DNA from: an uncultured Dialister sp.
GTDB taxonomy: Bacteria; Bacillota; Negativicutes; Veillonellales; Dialisteraceae
Reading direction: 5' to 3'
NCBI GenBank assembly: GCA_900543165.1
Contig: UQQQ01000018.1
Span: 1 to 37,125, forward strand
Length of the DNA stretch: 37,125 nucleotides
In this document: positions 23,509-31,123 of the stretch, one piece after another
Position numbering within the stretch: the stretch's first letter is position 1
Layout of the letters: each line of letters starts with the position of its first letter
The notes under the pieces: model-generated
Databases searched by the model: none
Told to the model about the DNA's origin: nothing
What the model saw: the letters and a program-made list of their open reading frames with translations, nothing else
Position numbers and translations under genes: made by a program

Positions 23509-25476
23509 TTGGCTGATTTAGAGAAAAAGAACGTGCAGGCCGAAGGCGTTTCTGAAAATGGAGAAATGTCTGAGGAACTGCAGAAGAAATTAAAAGAGCT
23601 GGATAAAGAGTCCGATACAGCGGAATACAAAGGCATCTGTGCCAAAGTCATCGCTGTCATCTGTATCTGCTTCTCACTTTTCCAGATTTACACCGGCTTC
23701 TTCGGCGCACTGGATGCGATGATCCAGCGCTGTGTCCACTTGTCCTTCGGCATCTGCCTCGTTTATCTTCTTTGTCCGACGAAGAAAGCCTGGGTCAAAG
23801 AGGGGCGTTTTCATCCGATCGACGTGGCACTTGCCGTCCTTGCGATGATCCCTCCCATTTACATTCTTGTGAACTACCAGCAGCTCATCCTGCGCGCCGG
23901 CACCGTCACTCCGACGGATACCGTGATCGGGGTGCTTGGCATCGTGATGATCATCGAAGCGGCTCGCCGTATCGTAGGCCTTCCGATCGTCATCGTTGTC
24001 TGCTGCTTCCTTGCGTATGGGTTCTTCGGACCGTACCTCCCCGGGCCGCTTGCACATCGCGGGCTCACTATCAAGCAGATGGTCGGACACCTCTTCTTCA
24101 CGACAGAGGGTGTCTTTGGTATCCCGATGGGTGTTTCCTCCACCTTCATTTTCCTCTTCATCCTTTTCGGTGCGTATCTGGAAAAGACAGGTCTTGGGAA
24201 ATTCTTCATCGATATCGCCAATGCCATCGCTGGCTGGGCATCCGGCGGACCAGCTAAGGTCGCTGTCATTTCCTCGGCTCTGCAGGGTACGATCTCCGGT
24301 TCCTCGGTAGCGAACGTCGTAGGCTCCGGCTCCTTCACCATCCCGATGATGAAGAAACTGGGCTATCACAAGAATTTCGCCGGTGCCGTAGAAGCAGCAG
24401 CTTCTACCGGCGGACAGCTGATGCCGCCGATCATGGGCGCAGCCGCTTTCCTGATGGCGGAATTCGTCGGTATCCCCTATATGGAAGTCGTCGAGGCTGC
24501 CATCGTTCCTGCCATTCTCTACTTCATTGGTGTTTTCCTCGGTGTTCATTTCGAAGCGAAAAAGAATAACCTTCAGGGCACACCGAGAAGCGAGCTCCCG
24601 CCTTGGGGCAAGATTCTGAAAGAGGAAGGGCATCTGGCGATCCCGCTGATCGCCATCATCGGTCTTTTGGCTTCCGGCTACACCCCGATGAAAGCGGCGC
24701 TTGCCGGTATCTTCATTTCTATCGCTTCTGCCATGCTTCGTGCGAATACCCGCATGAGCATCCCTGATATCATTGACGGTCTCATCAAAGGTGCGCGCGG
24801 TGCGCTCGGCGTCCTGATCGCATGCTCTTCCGCCGGTATGATCATCGGCATCGTCACCAAGACAGGTGTCGGTCTGAAACTGGCTTCGGCTCTTGTCGAT
24901 ATCGCCGCAGGCAACTTCATCTTGCTTCTCTTCTGCACCATGATCACCTCGCTGATCCTCGGTATGGGCGTACCGACCACGGCGAACTACGTCATTACTT
25001 CGACCATCGCTGCTCCGGCTCTGATCTCCCTCGGTGTACCGATCCTGGCGGCGCATATGTTTGTTTTCTACTTCGGCATCATCGCCGATATCACCCCGCC
25101 AGTTGCGCTGGCTGCCTTCGCAGGCTCTGCGATCTCCGGAGGTGACCCTTTGAAGACGGGTGTCAATGCGTCGAAGCTCGGCATTGCGGCCTTCATTATC
25201 CCATATGTCTTCGTTCTTTCCCCTGAAATTCTGGGCATCAATGCGACACTCTTCTCCGTCACGGAAACCACCATTACCGCGCTTATCGGTATGGTCGGCG
25301 TCTCGGCGGCTATGATCGGCCAGCTCTATTGCAAGGCGAATATTCTGGAGCGTCTTCTCCTTCTGGCCGGCGGCCTCTGCCTCATCGATCCGACCATCCT
25401 GACCGACATCATCGGCATTGCCGTACTGGGCGGCGTCTTCGCTATGCAGTATTTCAGAAGCAAAAAGAGCAAATAA
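23509..25476 (+). CDS. Fused TRAP transporter permease (4TM-12TM, TAXI-associated)
   Basis: Membrane protein of about 655 residues that joins the small DctQ-like and large DctM-like subunits in one chain, as is typical of TAXI systems. After a charged cytoplasmic N terminus of about 45 residues, many hydrophobic segments follow. Diagnostic stretches are AVISSALQGTISGSSVANVVGSGSFTIPMMKKLGY, ASTGGQLMPPIMGAAAFLMAEF and LGMGVPTTANYVITSTIAAPAL. It should use an ion gradient to import the ligand captured by the TAXI receptor. The start is TTG at 23509, nine bases after AGGAG; the in-frame TTG at 23500 is too close to that site. Confidence 0.92.
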   Translation: MADLEKKNVQAEGVSENGEMSEELQKKLKELDKESDTAEYKGICAKVIAVICICFSLFQIYTGFFGALDAMIQRCVHLSFGICLVYLLCPTKKAWVKEGRFHPIDVALAVLAMIPPIYILVNYQQLILRAGTVTPTDTVIGVLGIVMIIEAARRIVGLPIVIVVCCFLAYGFFGPYLPGPLAHRGLTIKQMVGHLFFTTEGVFGIPMGVSSTFIFLFILFGAYLEKTGLGKFFIDIANAIAGWASGGPAKVAVISSALQGTISGSSVANVVGSGSFTIPMMKKLGYHKNFAGAVEAAASTGGQLMPPIMGAAAFLMAEFVGIPYMEVVEAAIVPAILYFIGVFLGVHFEAKKNNLQGTPRSELPPWGKILKEEGHLAIPLIAIIGLLASGYTPMKAALAGIFISIASAMLRANTRMSIPDIIDGLIKGARGALGVLIACSSAGMIIGIVTKTGVGLKLASALVDIAAGNFILLLFCTMITSLILGMGVPTTANYVITSTIAAPALISLGVPILAAHMFVFYFGIIADITPPVALAAFAGSAISGGDPLKTGVNASKLGIAAFIIPYVFVLSPEILGINATLFSVTETTITALIGMVGVSAAMIGQLYCKANILERLLLLAGGLCLIDPTILTDIIGIAVLGGVFAMQYFRSKKSK

Positions 25477-25550
25477 GCCAAGCATGGCAGCCTCCTAAAG
25501 ATCCTGTAAGATCCACGAGACGGAAAGCGCAAGTCTTAGTCGGTTCATGG

Positions 25551-25588
25551 ACGGGCAGCAAAGGATAGAAACTTTGCTGCCCGTTTTT
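25551..25588 (+). terminator. Rho-independent terminator after the TRAP permease
   Basis: The stem ACGGGCAGCAAAG (25551-25563) pairs perfectly with CTTTGCTGCCCGT (25572-25584), followed by T residues. Confidence 0.92.
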
Positions 25589-25620
25589 GCGTGCGGGAAA
25601 GTCGGTGAAATACAGAGTAA

Positions 25621-25658
25621 GGGAACGCGGACTTTGCGATTGGAATCGGTGTTTTCCT
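25621..25658. repeat. Possible family B relic
   Basis: 'gggaacgcggactttgcgat' and 'tggaatcggtgttttcc' resemble the two family B ends with several mismatches. Confidence 0.35.
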
Positions 25659-25670
25659 AGACAAGTCAAT

Positions 25671-25724
25671 AAAAAATCCCCATAGACTGCGGCATGTGTC
25701 ATGCCATAGCCCATGGGGATTTTT
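25671..25724 (-). terminator. Strong hairpin terminator, probably for a minus-strand transcript
   Basis: The arms 25671-25683 and 25713-25725 (ATCCCCAT/ATGGGGAT flanked by A and T runs) enclose a smaller hairpin GGCATG-TGT-CATGCC at 25691-25705. The T run on the minus strand follows AATCCCCAT. No plus-strand gene ends here apart from the already terminated TRAP operon. Confidence 0.7.
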
Positions 25725-26110
25725 CTTACAAAGGCATAAAAAACATCCGGAAAAGGCTTCCCACCTGTGCCCGATGCAGGCGGAGCTCGGAATCGGTGAC
25801 GGTCGTCCATGAGCACCGAAGTGCGGGAGGGCCTGTGCTATCGTCGGAACCCGGCCTCGCAGAGGACAGGGAAGTGGAAAAGCCATGCTTCCGGATATTC
25901 ATTTTTCTTACTTGTCAGCCTAAAATGGGCATCGGCAGCAGGCTGTACGCTTCCTCTGACCCATCCGATGACGCAAGGTGCATTCTGCAGATCTGCCCCT
26001 TCCGGTCCGGCTCTCCCTGTGATCTCGTAGCGCTTAGAGAATTCTAGAAATCGGAGAAACCGTCCGTCTGGGGAACGTGTTCAGATATGTCCCTGCTTCA
26101 TGCTTTTATG
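25725..26110 (-). ncRNA. Candidate structured RNA of unknown type
   Basis: This GC-rich stretch has no credible coding frame. Read on the minus strand, a closing stem pairs CCGGAA (near 25893) with TTCCGG (near 25753) and GGCTT...CCAC with GTGGGAAGCC. Inside are GCAC-TTCG-GTGC (near 25815-25826), a GAGGCC/GGCCCTC pair and CGAT/ATCG. A weak promoter (TTGCTT, 17 bases, TACCAT) lies near 26135-26107, and a strong terminator follows. I compared it with RNase P RNA, tmRNA, SRP RNA, 6S RNA and common riboswitches from memory and found no match. Existence and boundaries are inferred. Confidence 0.35.
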
Positions 26111-26329
26111 GTACTACGTTTTAGAGGGGGAAGCAAGTGGGAAAAGTGATGGTATACAATACATGGTCGGTTACGCACAAGGTATATAACCGAAATATAC
26201 TATGGCGTAATGTAAATACGGATGAGGCGCATATCCATATAATGATGGAAAAGCGCGAATTTTTATTTGCATGCTTGGCGTTTTTAGCTGTTTGAAAAGG
26301 CTGCCGATTTTTGAGTCGCGTTTTGCTTT

Positions 26330-26358
26330 TTGCAGTCTGCTGGCGGGATGCATATAAT
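26330..26358 (+). promoter_or_regulatory. Promoter of the OLD-family gene
   Basis: TTGCAG (26330-26335) and TATAAT (26353-26358) with a 17-base spacer, inside an AT-rich stretch (about 26150-26400) that has no other recognisable feature. Confidence 0.65.
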
Positions 26359-26402
26359 ATAGATAAAAGGATATACATGGAAGCATTTCTGAGGAGGAAA
26401 TC

Positions 26403-28025
26403 ATGCATATTTCATCCATGACCATTGATAACTACCGCACCTTCCGCCATGTCGTCTTCCATTTTGACAGACAGGTGAACTATATGGTGGGGGACAACAA
26501 TATCGGCAAGAGTAATTTCCTTTGCCTCTTGAAATGGATCAGCCATGGGTATGGATTCCGTGAAGGCGATTTCTTGGATGCAGACCATCCCATCGAGATC
26601 CGGCTGACGCTTGCCGAAGCGGCGGGAGGGGAGAGTGCAGAGCTCTATCTGGTGCAGGCGGTACAGGAAGTGGTGCCACGTCTCTTCGATCAGGCGAGCG
26701 GGCGGCAGCTGCCCTTGGAGTACCTGCGCTGCCTTTTTTATATCGATTTTTCCCTGTGTGAGATGCCGCGCAGGATGATGGCCCATGTATCGATGGGAGA
26801 GCTGCTTTCTCTTCTGCAGCGTTATTTCACAGAGTCGCCGGCGGTTATTTCTGAGGTGGAGACGATGTTTGCAGAGAAGGGGATCGGGATTTCCCTGCCG
26901 AAGGAGCATCCATCGCAGGCGGCGCTTTCACTGCTTGAGACGCTATTCGGGGAAAGGGGAGATGGTTCTTCGTACCAGCGCACGGCTTGTCTGATGGCGC
27001 GTACAGCCCTTGTCCTGCTGCTTCAGATGATGAAGAAGAAAGCAAGCCGCGCGATTTCCTTCGAGCACATGGTGACGACGGATGCGAAGGGGCGGCGTTT
27101 TTTATCCCTGCTTGTCAGTGTAGATGAGCCGGAGCTCCATCTCCACCCTTACCTGCAGCGGGCGATGCTTTCTTTCTGCCATATGATCCTTTCGAATGAG
27201 GAGCCGTTTTTTTTGAAGCTGGTGCAGACGCTTCTGGGTGTCGATGGGCTCTCGGGGCAGCTCTTTGTCGTGACGCACTCGACCGATGCGCTGGTGAATG
27301 ATTACCGGCAGATCATCCGCCTTTACTGGGATGAGAAGAAGCTGGTACAGGCCGCGTGCGGGGCTTCCTTTCATTTTGACAGGGAAATCGAAAAGCACCT
27401 CATCATGCATTTCCCGGAGGTGAAGGAAGCGCTCTATGCGAGGGCGGCGATTCTTGTCGAGGGCGAGACAGAGTATGGTTCCTTCGCTGGATTTGCAAGG
27501 ACACTGGGGATTCATTTCGACCACTACGGCATCTGCCTCATCAATGCGAGGGGCGAGAGCTCGATTTCCAAGATCGCCTCGCTCATCCGCCGCTTTCACG
27601 TGCCTGTCGTTTCGCTCTATGACCGTGATGTGATGGGGGAACACAAAAAGAGTGCGGGTGTCTTCTATACGGACTATATCTGCTATGAAATGGATGTCGT
27701 GAAGGCATGCCTTTCCCGGAATGGCCGCCGTCTTCTGGATGCGGTCATCGCAGATATAGCGGAGGGAGGAAATCTTGTGAGCTCGGCGCTTGTCAAAAAG
27801 GCAGGCGCAAAGCTCGTCATCCCGAAGGGCTACTATCCGCCAAGGAAACTTTCGAATATCAATCCCAGAGATGAGAAGGCACTCGAGTTTTATTATTTTG
27901 CATGGCTTTATGGGAATAAAGGCGTCATCATTGGGCGCTCGCTCGCCGACCATCTGGGAAAGGATTTCATCCCACCTGCTTTCGTGCGCGTCATCAAGGC
28001 TGCCGTGGAAGTCAGTGAGAGGTAA
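26403..28025 (+). CDS. OLD-family ATPase with TOPRIM nuclease domain
   Basis: Protein of 540 residues. The N-terminal ABC/SMC-type ATPase has Walker A GDNNIGKS at 30-37, the Walker B/His motif DEPELHLHP from Asp241, and the switch VVTHSTDAL near 292. A TOPRIM domain follows, with Glu353 in VEGETE and the DxD pair Asp407/Asp409 in YDRDVMG. Class 1 OLD proteins and GajA of the Gabija defence system share this plan and act as DNA nucleases. No UvrD-like GajB helicase lies beside it, so it fits the stand-alone class. It has its own promoter and the strong Shine-Dalgarno GAGGAGG, and is flanked by gene-free DNA. The target is unknown. Confidence 0.85.
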   Translation: MHISSMTIDNYRTFRHVVFHFDRQVNYMVGDNNIGKSNFLCLLKWISHGYGFREGDFLDADHPIEIRLTLAEAAGGESAELYLVQAVQEVVPRLFDQASGRQLPLEYLRCLFYIDFSLCEMPRRMMAHVSMGELLSLLQRYFTESPAVISEVETMFAEKGIGISLPKEHPSQAALSLLETLFGERGDGSSYQRTACLMARTALVLLLQMMKKKASRAISFEHMVTTDAKGRRFLSLLVSVDEPELHLHPYLQRAMLSFCHMILSNEEPFFLKLVQTLLGVDGLSGQLFVVTHSTDALVNDYRQIIRLYWDEKKLVQAACGASFHFDREIEKHLIMHFPEVKEALYARAAILVEGETEYGSFAGFARTLGIHFDHYGICLINARGESSISKIASLIRRFHVPVVSLYDRDVMGEHKKSAGVFYTDYICYEMDVVKACLSRNGRRLLDAVIADIAEGGNLVSSALVKKAGAKLVIPKGYYPPRKLSNINPRDEKALEFYYFAWLYGNKGVIIGRSLADHLGKDFIPPAFVRVIKAAVEVSER

Positions 28026-28440
28026 AAGGGAAAGTCCCTGCGGCGTGCCGTCTCTTGACGGCGTGCGAAAGCAATGCTATTAAGTTAAGGAAATTGTTAA
28101 CGCCGTAACGACTTGCTTCCCCTTCGGGGGAAGTGCCGAAGGCAATAGGGGCATGCCAGCGGCTATCGAACAATGTTGGATATACCGTAGTGCTACCTCC
28201 TCATCTCGCTTCGCTCGAAATGGCGTCTCACTTGATTTTCGCGTCGCTTCGCTCCTAAAAATCAAGTTCGCTTGCACAAGCCCTCCGGGCAGCTCCCCCG
28301 ATGGGGAGCCAAGAATGATCTGCCGCTTAACTTAATAGCATTACGTGCGAAAGAGGGGGAGCGGGTTCTACAGGTCCAGAGGGTTCAGCGTGGGTGGTGC
28401 GGCGCATAAAAATATGGAAGCGCCGCGGAGATTTGGAACT
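28026..28440 (+). repeat. Composite intergenic repeat, copy 10a, split by an element
   Basis: The left part 'gtctcttgacggcgtgcgaaag' is the GTTTGAAAGC end of the composite repeat. The sequence resumes after 28343 with 'cgtgcgaaag' and later 'gtggtgcggcgcataaaaat' with GCGCCGCGG. A 270-bp element lies between the two parts. Confidence 0.65.
28073..28342. mobile_element. 270-bp MITE-like element with perfect terminal inverted repeats
   Basis: The terminal inverted repeats are 17 bp and perfect: AATGCTATTAAGTTAAG (28073-28089) and its complement (28326-28342). The direct repeat CGTGCGAAAG flanks it at 28062-28071 and 28344-28353, one base away on each side, as expected of a target-site duplication. 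The interior is non-coding and has 'cttccccttcgggggaag'-type hairpins. Confidence 0.8.
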
Positions 28441-28585
28441 AGGGAAACGCTGATTAAATCGTTGTCCGACTTGGCTCTTGTATTTTTCATGCAAGGCGAG
28501 GAATAGGGGGCGCGAATAGCGAGCTATTAAGCATTGCATGAAAATACATGCCAAATCGGATTCTGCGATTTAATCGGCGTTTCCT
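28441..28585 (-). mobile_element. MITE-like element, family B, copy 3 (inverted)
   Basis: 145 bp with ends AGGGAAACGCTGATTAAATCG and CGATTTAATCGGCGTTTCCT. The interior is diverged from the copies at 6243 and 10338; the 'cgattctgcgattt' end shows that it lies in reverse. Confidence 0.7.
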
Positions 28586-28605
28586 GGGCGGTTTTCTCGT
28601 ATCGC

Positions 28606-28690
28606 CAGCCTAATCCCTAGCCACTAATCCCTAGCCACTAATCCCTAGCCACCAGTCACCAGTCACTCATCCCTGCTTTCAAACTTTACG
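28606..28690 (+). repeat. Composite intergenic repeat, copy 10b (array)
   Basis: Three near-identical 'taatccctagccac' units, then 'cagtcaccagtcactcatcc' and 'ctgctttcaaac'. Confidence 0.75.
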
Positions 28691-28700
28691 ATATGTGCTT

Positions 28701-28744
28701 AGGGAAACGCTGATTGGGATGAGCGATTGAATCCGTGCTTTCTT
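28701..28744. repeat. Family B deletion derivative
   Basis: The left end GGGAAACGCTGATT is joined within 10 bp to a right end 'gattgaatccgtgctttct', so the interior is lost. Confidence 0.5.
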
Positions 28745-28790
28745 AAACCTCATGCTCTCTATATAATAAAAATTTAATACCCCTATGCTA

Positions 28791-28819
28791 TTGAAAAAGT
28801 GTAAATTACCCTTTATGAT
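28791..28819 (+). promoter_or_regulatory. Promoter of the pyr operon
   Basis: TTGAAA (28791-28796) and TATGAT (28814-28819) with a 17-base spacer. The start would fall near 28826, in a GGGAT context. Confidence 0.7.
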
Positions 28820-28838
28820 TATAGGGATAACTATTTAT

Positions 28839-28857
28839 CATAGAATCCCATTCTATG
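28839..28857 (+). promoter_or_regulatory. Short hairpin in the pyrB leader
   Basis: The perfect dyad CATAGAAT-CCC-ATTCTATG lies about 10 bp before the pyrB Shine-Dalgarno. It could be an operator or an RNA hairpin. I do not see a PyrR-type antiterminator/terminator pair. Confidence 0.5.
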
Positions 28858-28878
28858 CGTTGATTCAAGGAGGCCGGC

Positions 28879-29844
28879 ATGAGCACGATTTCACTACAAG
28901 GCCGCAGTGTTCTTGGGCTAGCTGATTTCACAGCCGAAGAGATTGAGCGGATCTTAGAAGTAGCAGCACAAATGAAAAAAATTGTGTTATCTGACAATAA
29001 GAAAAAAGATTTCCTGAAAGGCAAATCTATCGTAACAGTGTTTTCCGAAGCATCTACCAGAACTCGTAGTTCTTTCGAGCTTGCCGGTAAGTATTTGGGA
29101 GCCGACGTGATCAATATTACAAAGAGTGGCAGCTCGATGACGAAGGGTGAAAGTATGCGAGACACATTGCTGACCGTTTCCGCTATGGGAGTGGATGCAG
29201 TGGTTATTCGTGATTCGTCTGAAGGGGCTGCTCTTTTTGCGTCCAAGGTCATGAGCCCGAAGGTGAAGGTACCGGTCGTGCTGAATGCAGGCGACGGTGC
29301 CCATGCGCATCCGAGCCAGGCACTTCTGGAGCTCTTCACCATGAAGGAAGCAGGAAAGAAGATCAAAGGGATGAAGTATGTCATCATCGGTGATGTGCTG
29401 CATTCTCGCGTCGCAAGAAGCGATATCATCGGGTTCACAAAGCTGGGAGCGGAAGTCCATCTGGTGGGGCCGCGCACGCTGGTCCCGAAGGAATTCGAAG
29501 CGATGGGCTGCATCGTGGATGATGACATGGAGACAGCACTGAAAGATGCGGATGCGATCAATATCCTTCGTATCCAGCTCGAAAGAGCAGCCGGCGGATT
29601 CATCCCGACGACCCGTGAATATGCACGTCTCTTCGGTATCAATCAGAAGCGTCTTGCGCTCTGCAAGCCGGATGTGGCGGTGATCCATCCGGGCCCGATG
29701 AATAGAGGCATTGAAATCGGTTATGATGTAGCCTACGATGAAGCGTCCTGGATTCAGGAAGAAGTCAGAAATGGCGTGGCTGTCCGTATGGCTCTGGAAT
29801 ATTTGACACTGACGGAGGGGAAAGACATTGATGCTCTTAATTAA
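28879..29844 (+). CDS. pyrB: Aspartate carbamoyltransferase catalytic subunit
   Basis: Protein of 321 residues that joins carbamoyl phosphate and aspartate, the committed step to pyrimidines. The carbamoyl-phosphate motif SEASTRTRSSFELAGKYLGAD is near residue 57, and the HPSQALLELFTM motif is present. The C-terminal KPDVAVIHPGPMNRGIEI is typical of this family and separates it from ornithine carbamoyltransferase. No regulatory subunit pyrI follows. The ATG comes after AAGGAGG. The end overlaps pyrC by 14 bp. Confidence 0.96.
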   Translation: MSTISLQGRSVLGLADFTAEEIERILEVAAQMKKIVLSDNKKKDFLKGKSIVTVFSEASTRTRSSFELAGKYLGADVINITKSGSSMTKGESMRDTLLTVSAMGVDAVVIRDSSEGAALFASKVMSPKVKVPVVLNAGDGAHAHPSQALLELFTMKEAGKKIKGMKYVIIGDVLHSRVARSDIIGFTKLGAEVHLVGPRTLVPKEFEAMGCIVDDDMETALKDADAINILRIQLERAAGGFIPTTREYARLFGINQKRLALCKPDVAVIHPGPMNRGIEIGYDVAYDEASWIQEEVRNGVAVRMALEYLTLTEGKDIDALN

Positions 29845-31123
29845 GAATGGTACCATCGTAAACCCGGCCAAGCACCAGCATGAAGTGACAAATATCCTGG
29901 TGGAAGATGGCAAGATCAAGGAAATCGGTGAGAATGTGAGCACGGCTGGCAAAGAAGTAGAAGAAATCGATGCGAAGGGACTCTTTGTAACACCGGGGCT
30001 CATCGATATGCATGTCCATCTGCGTGAACCGGGGCAGGAAGCAAAGGAAGATATTCACACGGGAACGCAGGCAGCGGCTGCCGGCGGTGTGACCCGCGTC
30101 GCGACTATGGCGAATACGAAGCCTGTCATCGACAATGCAGCGGTATTGCGTGATGTGAAGCATCGCGTATCTGAGACTGCGGTCGTGAAGGTCTCCGTGA
30201 TCGGCTCGATTTCCAAGAATCTCGAAGGCAAGCAGCTCTCGGAGATGGGGGATATGGCAGCGGATGGCGCTGTTGCGTTCTCCGATGACGGACACTATGT
30301 AGAAAGTGCCAATTTCATGCGCCGCGCCATGGAGTATGCGGGCCAGCTCGGCAAGATGGTCATCGACCATGCGGAAGATATGACGATGTGCGGACACGGC
30401 TTCATGAATGAAGGCAAGGTTTCCTATGCGATGGGCGTCACCGGACGTCCGGCGACAGGGGAAAATATCGCAGTCGCTCGTGATCTGCTCCTTTCGGAGC
30501 TGACCGGCTGTCATATCCATATCGCGCATGTATCGAGCGGCAAGGCCGTCGATCTTATCCGTGAGGCCAAGGCGAAGGGTGTGAACTGCTCGACGGAAGT
30601 CACCGCGCAGCACCTCTATTTCACCGATGAATGGCTGAAGCACTATGAAGCGGCTTTCAAAATGGCGCCGCCGCTGCGCACGGACGAAGACAGAAAAGCG
30701 CTGATCGAAGGACTGAAGGACGGCACCATCGATGCCATCATGACGGATCATGCCCCGCATTGCAATGAAGAAAAGGATGTTCCTTTCAACTGCGCGCCGA
30801 ACGGCATCGCGGGTCTTGAGACCTCTCTTGCCTCGACGTTGACGGTGCTCTACCATCAGGAGGGCTTCACCATCGACAAGATCGTCGAACTGATGAGTGT
30901 GAATCCGGCGAAGCTCCTCGGCATCGAAGGCGGCGTCCTGACAGAAGGTGCTCCGGCAGATATTACGCTGATCGATCCGGATAAAGAATGGACTGTCCAT
31001 GGACAGGATCTCTATACGAAATCCCTCTTCACTCCTTATGAAGGGCTGACGCTGAAAGGCAAAGCAGTCATGACCATCGTGGATGGAGAGATTGTCATGA
31101 AAGAAGGAAAGGTGCTCAAATGA
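29831..31123 (+). CDS. pyrC: Dihydroorotase (class I)
   Basis: Zinc amidohydrolase of 430 residues that cyclises carbamoyl aspartate to dihydroorotate. Metal-binding DMHVHLREPG near 59-68 and MTDHAPH near 304 are present, with LVTPGLID-type sequence before and the NPAKLLGI motif near 358. Length suits the class I, Bacillus-type enzyme. I chose the ATG at 29831, preceded by GGAGGGG inside the pyrB end, over the adjacent TTG. Its stop overlaps the carA start. Confidence 0.96.
   Translation: MLLIKNGTIVNPAKHQHEVTNILVEDGKIKEIGENVSTAGKEVEEIDAKGLFVTPGLIDMHVHLREPGQEAKEDIHTGTQAAAAGGVTRVATMANTKPVIDNAAVLRDVKHRVSETAVVKVSVIGSISKNLEGKQLSEMGDMAADGAVAFSDDGHYVESANFMRRAMEYAGQLGKMVIDHAEDMTMCGHGFMNEGKVSYAMGVTGRPATGENIAVARDLLLSELTGCHIHIAHVSSGKAVDLIREAKAKGVNCSTEVTAQHLYFTDEWLKHYEAAFKMAPPLRTDEDRKALIEGLKDGTIDAIMTDHAPHCNEEKDVPFNCAPNGIAGLETSLASTLTVLYHQEGFTIDKIVELMSVNPAKLLGIEGGVLTEGAPADITLIDPDKEWTVHGQDLYTKSLFTPYEGLTLKGKAVMTIVDGEIVMKEGKVLK

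Noticed and set aside
25454..26047. Open frames of 113-120 codons on both strands after the TRAP permease
   Set aside because: They overlap each other and two terminator hairpins, have no initiation signals, and their proteins look like random low-hydrophobicity sequence.
25725..26110. RNase P RNA, tmRNA, SRP RNA, 6S RNA or a cobalamin riboswitch
   Set aside because: I looked for their conserved sequences (GAGGAAAGTCC, the tmRNA ends, GGTCAGGTCCGGAAGG, the B12 box) on both strands and did not find convincing matches.
26403..28025. A complete Gabija (GajA-GajB) system
   Set aside because: Only the GajA/OLD-like protein is present; no UvrD-like helicase gene lies on either side.
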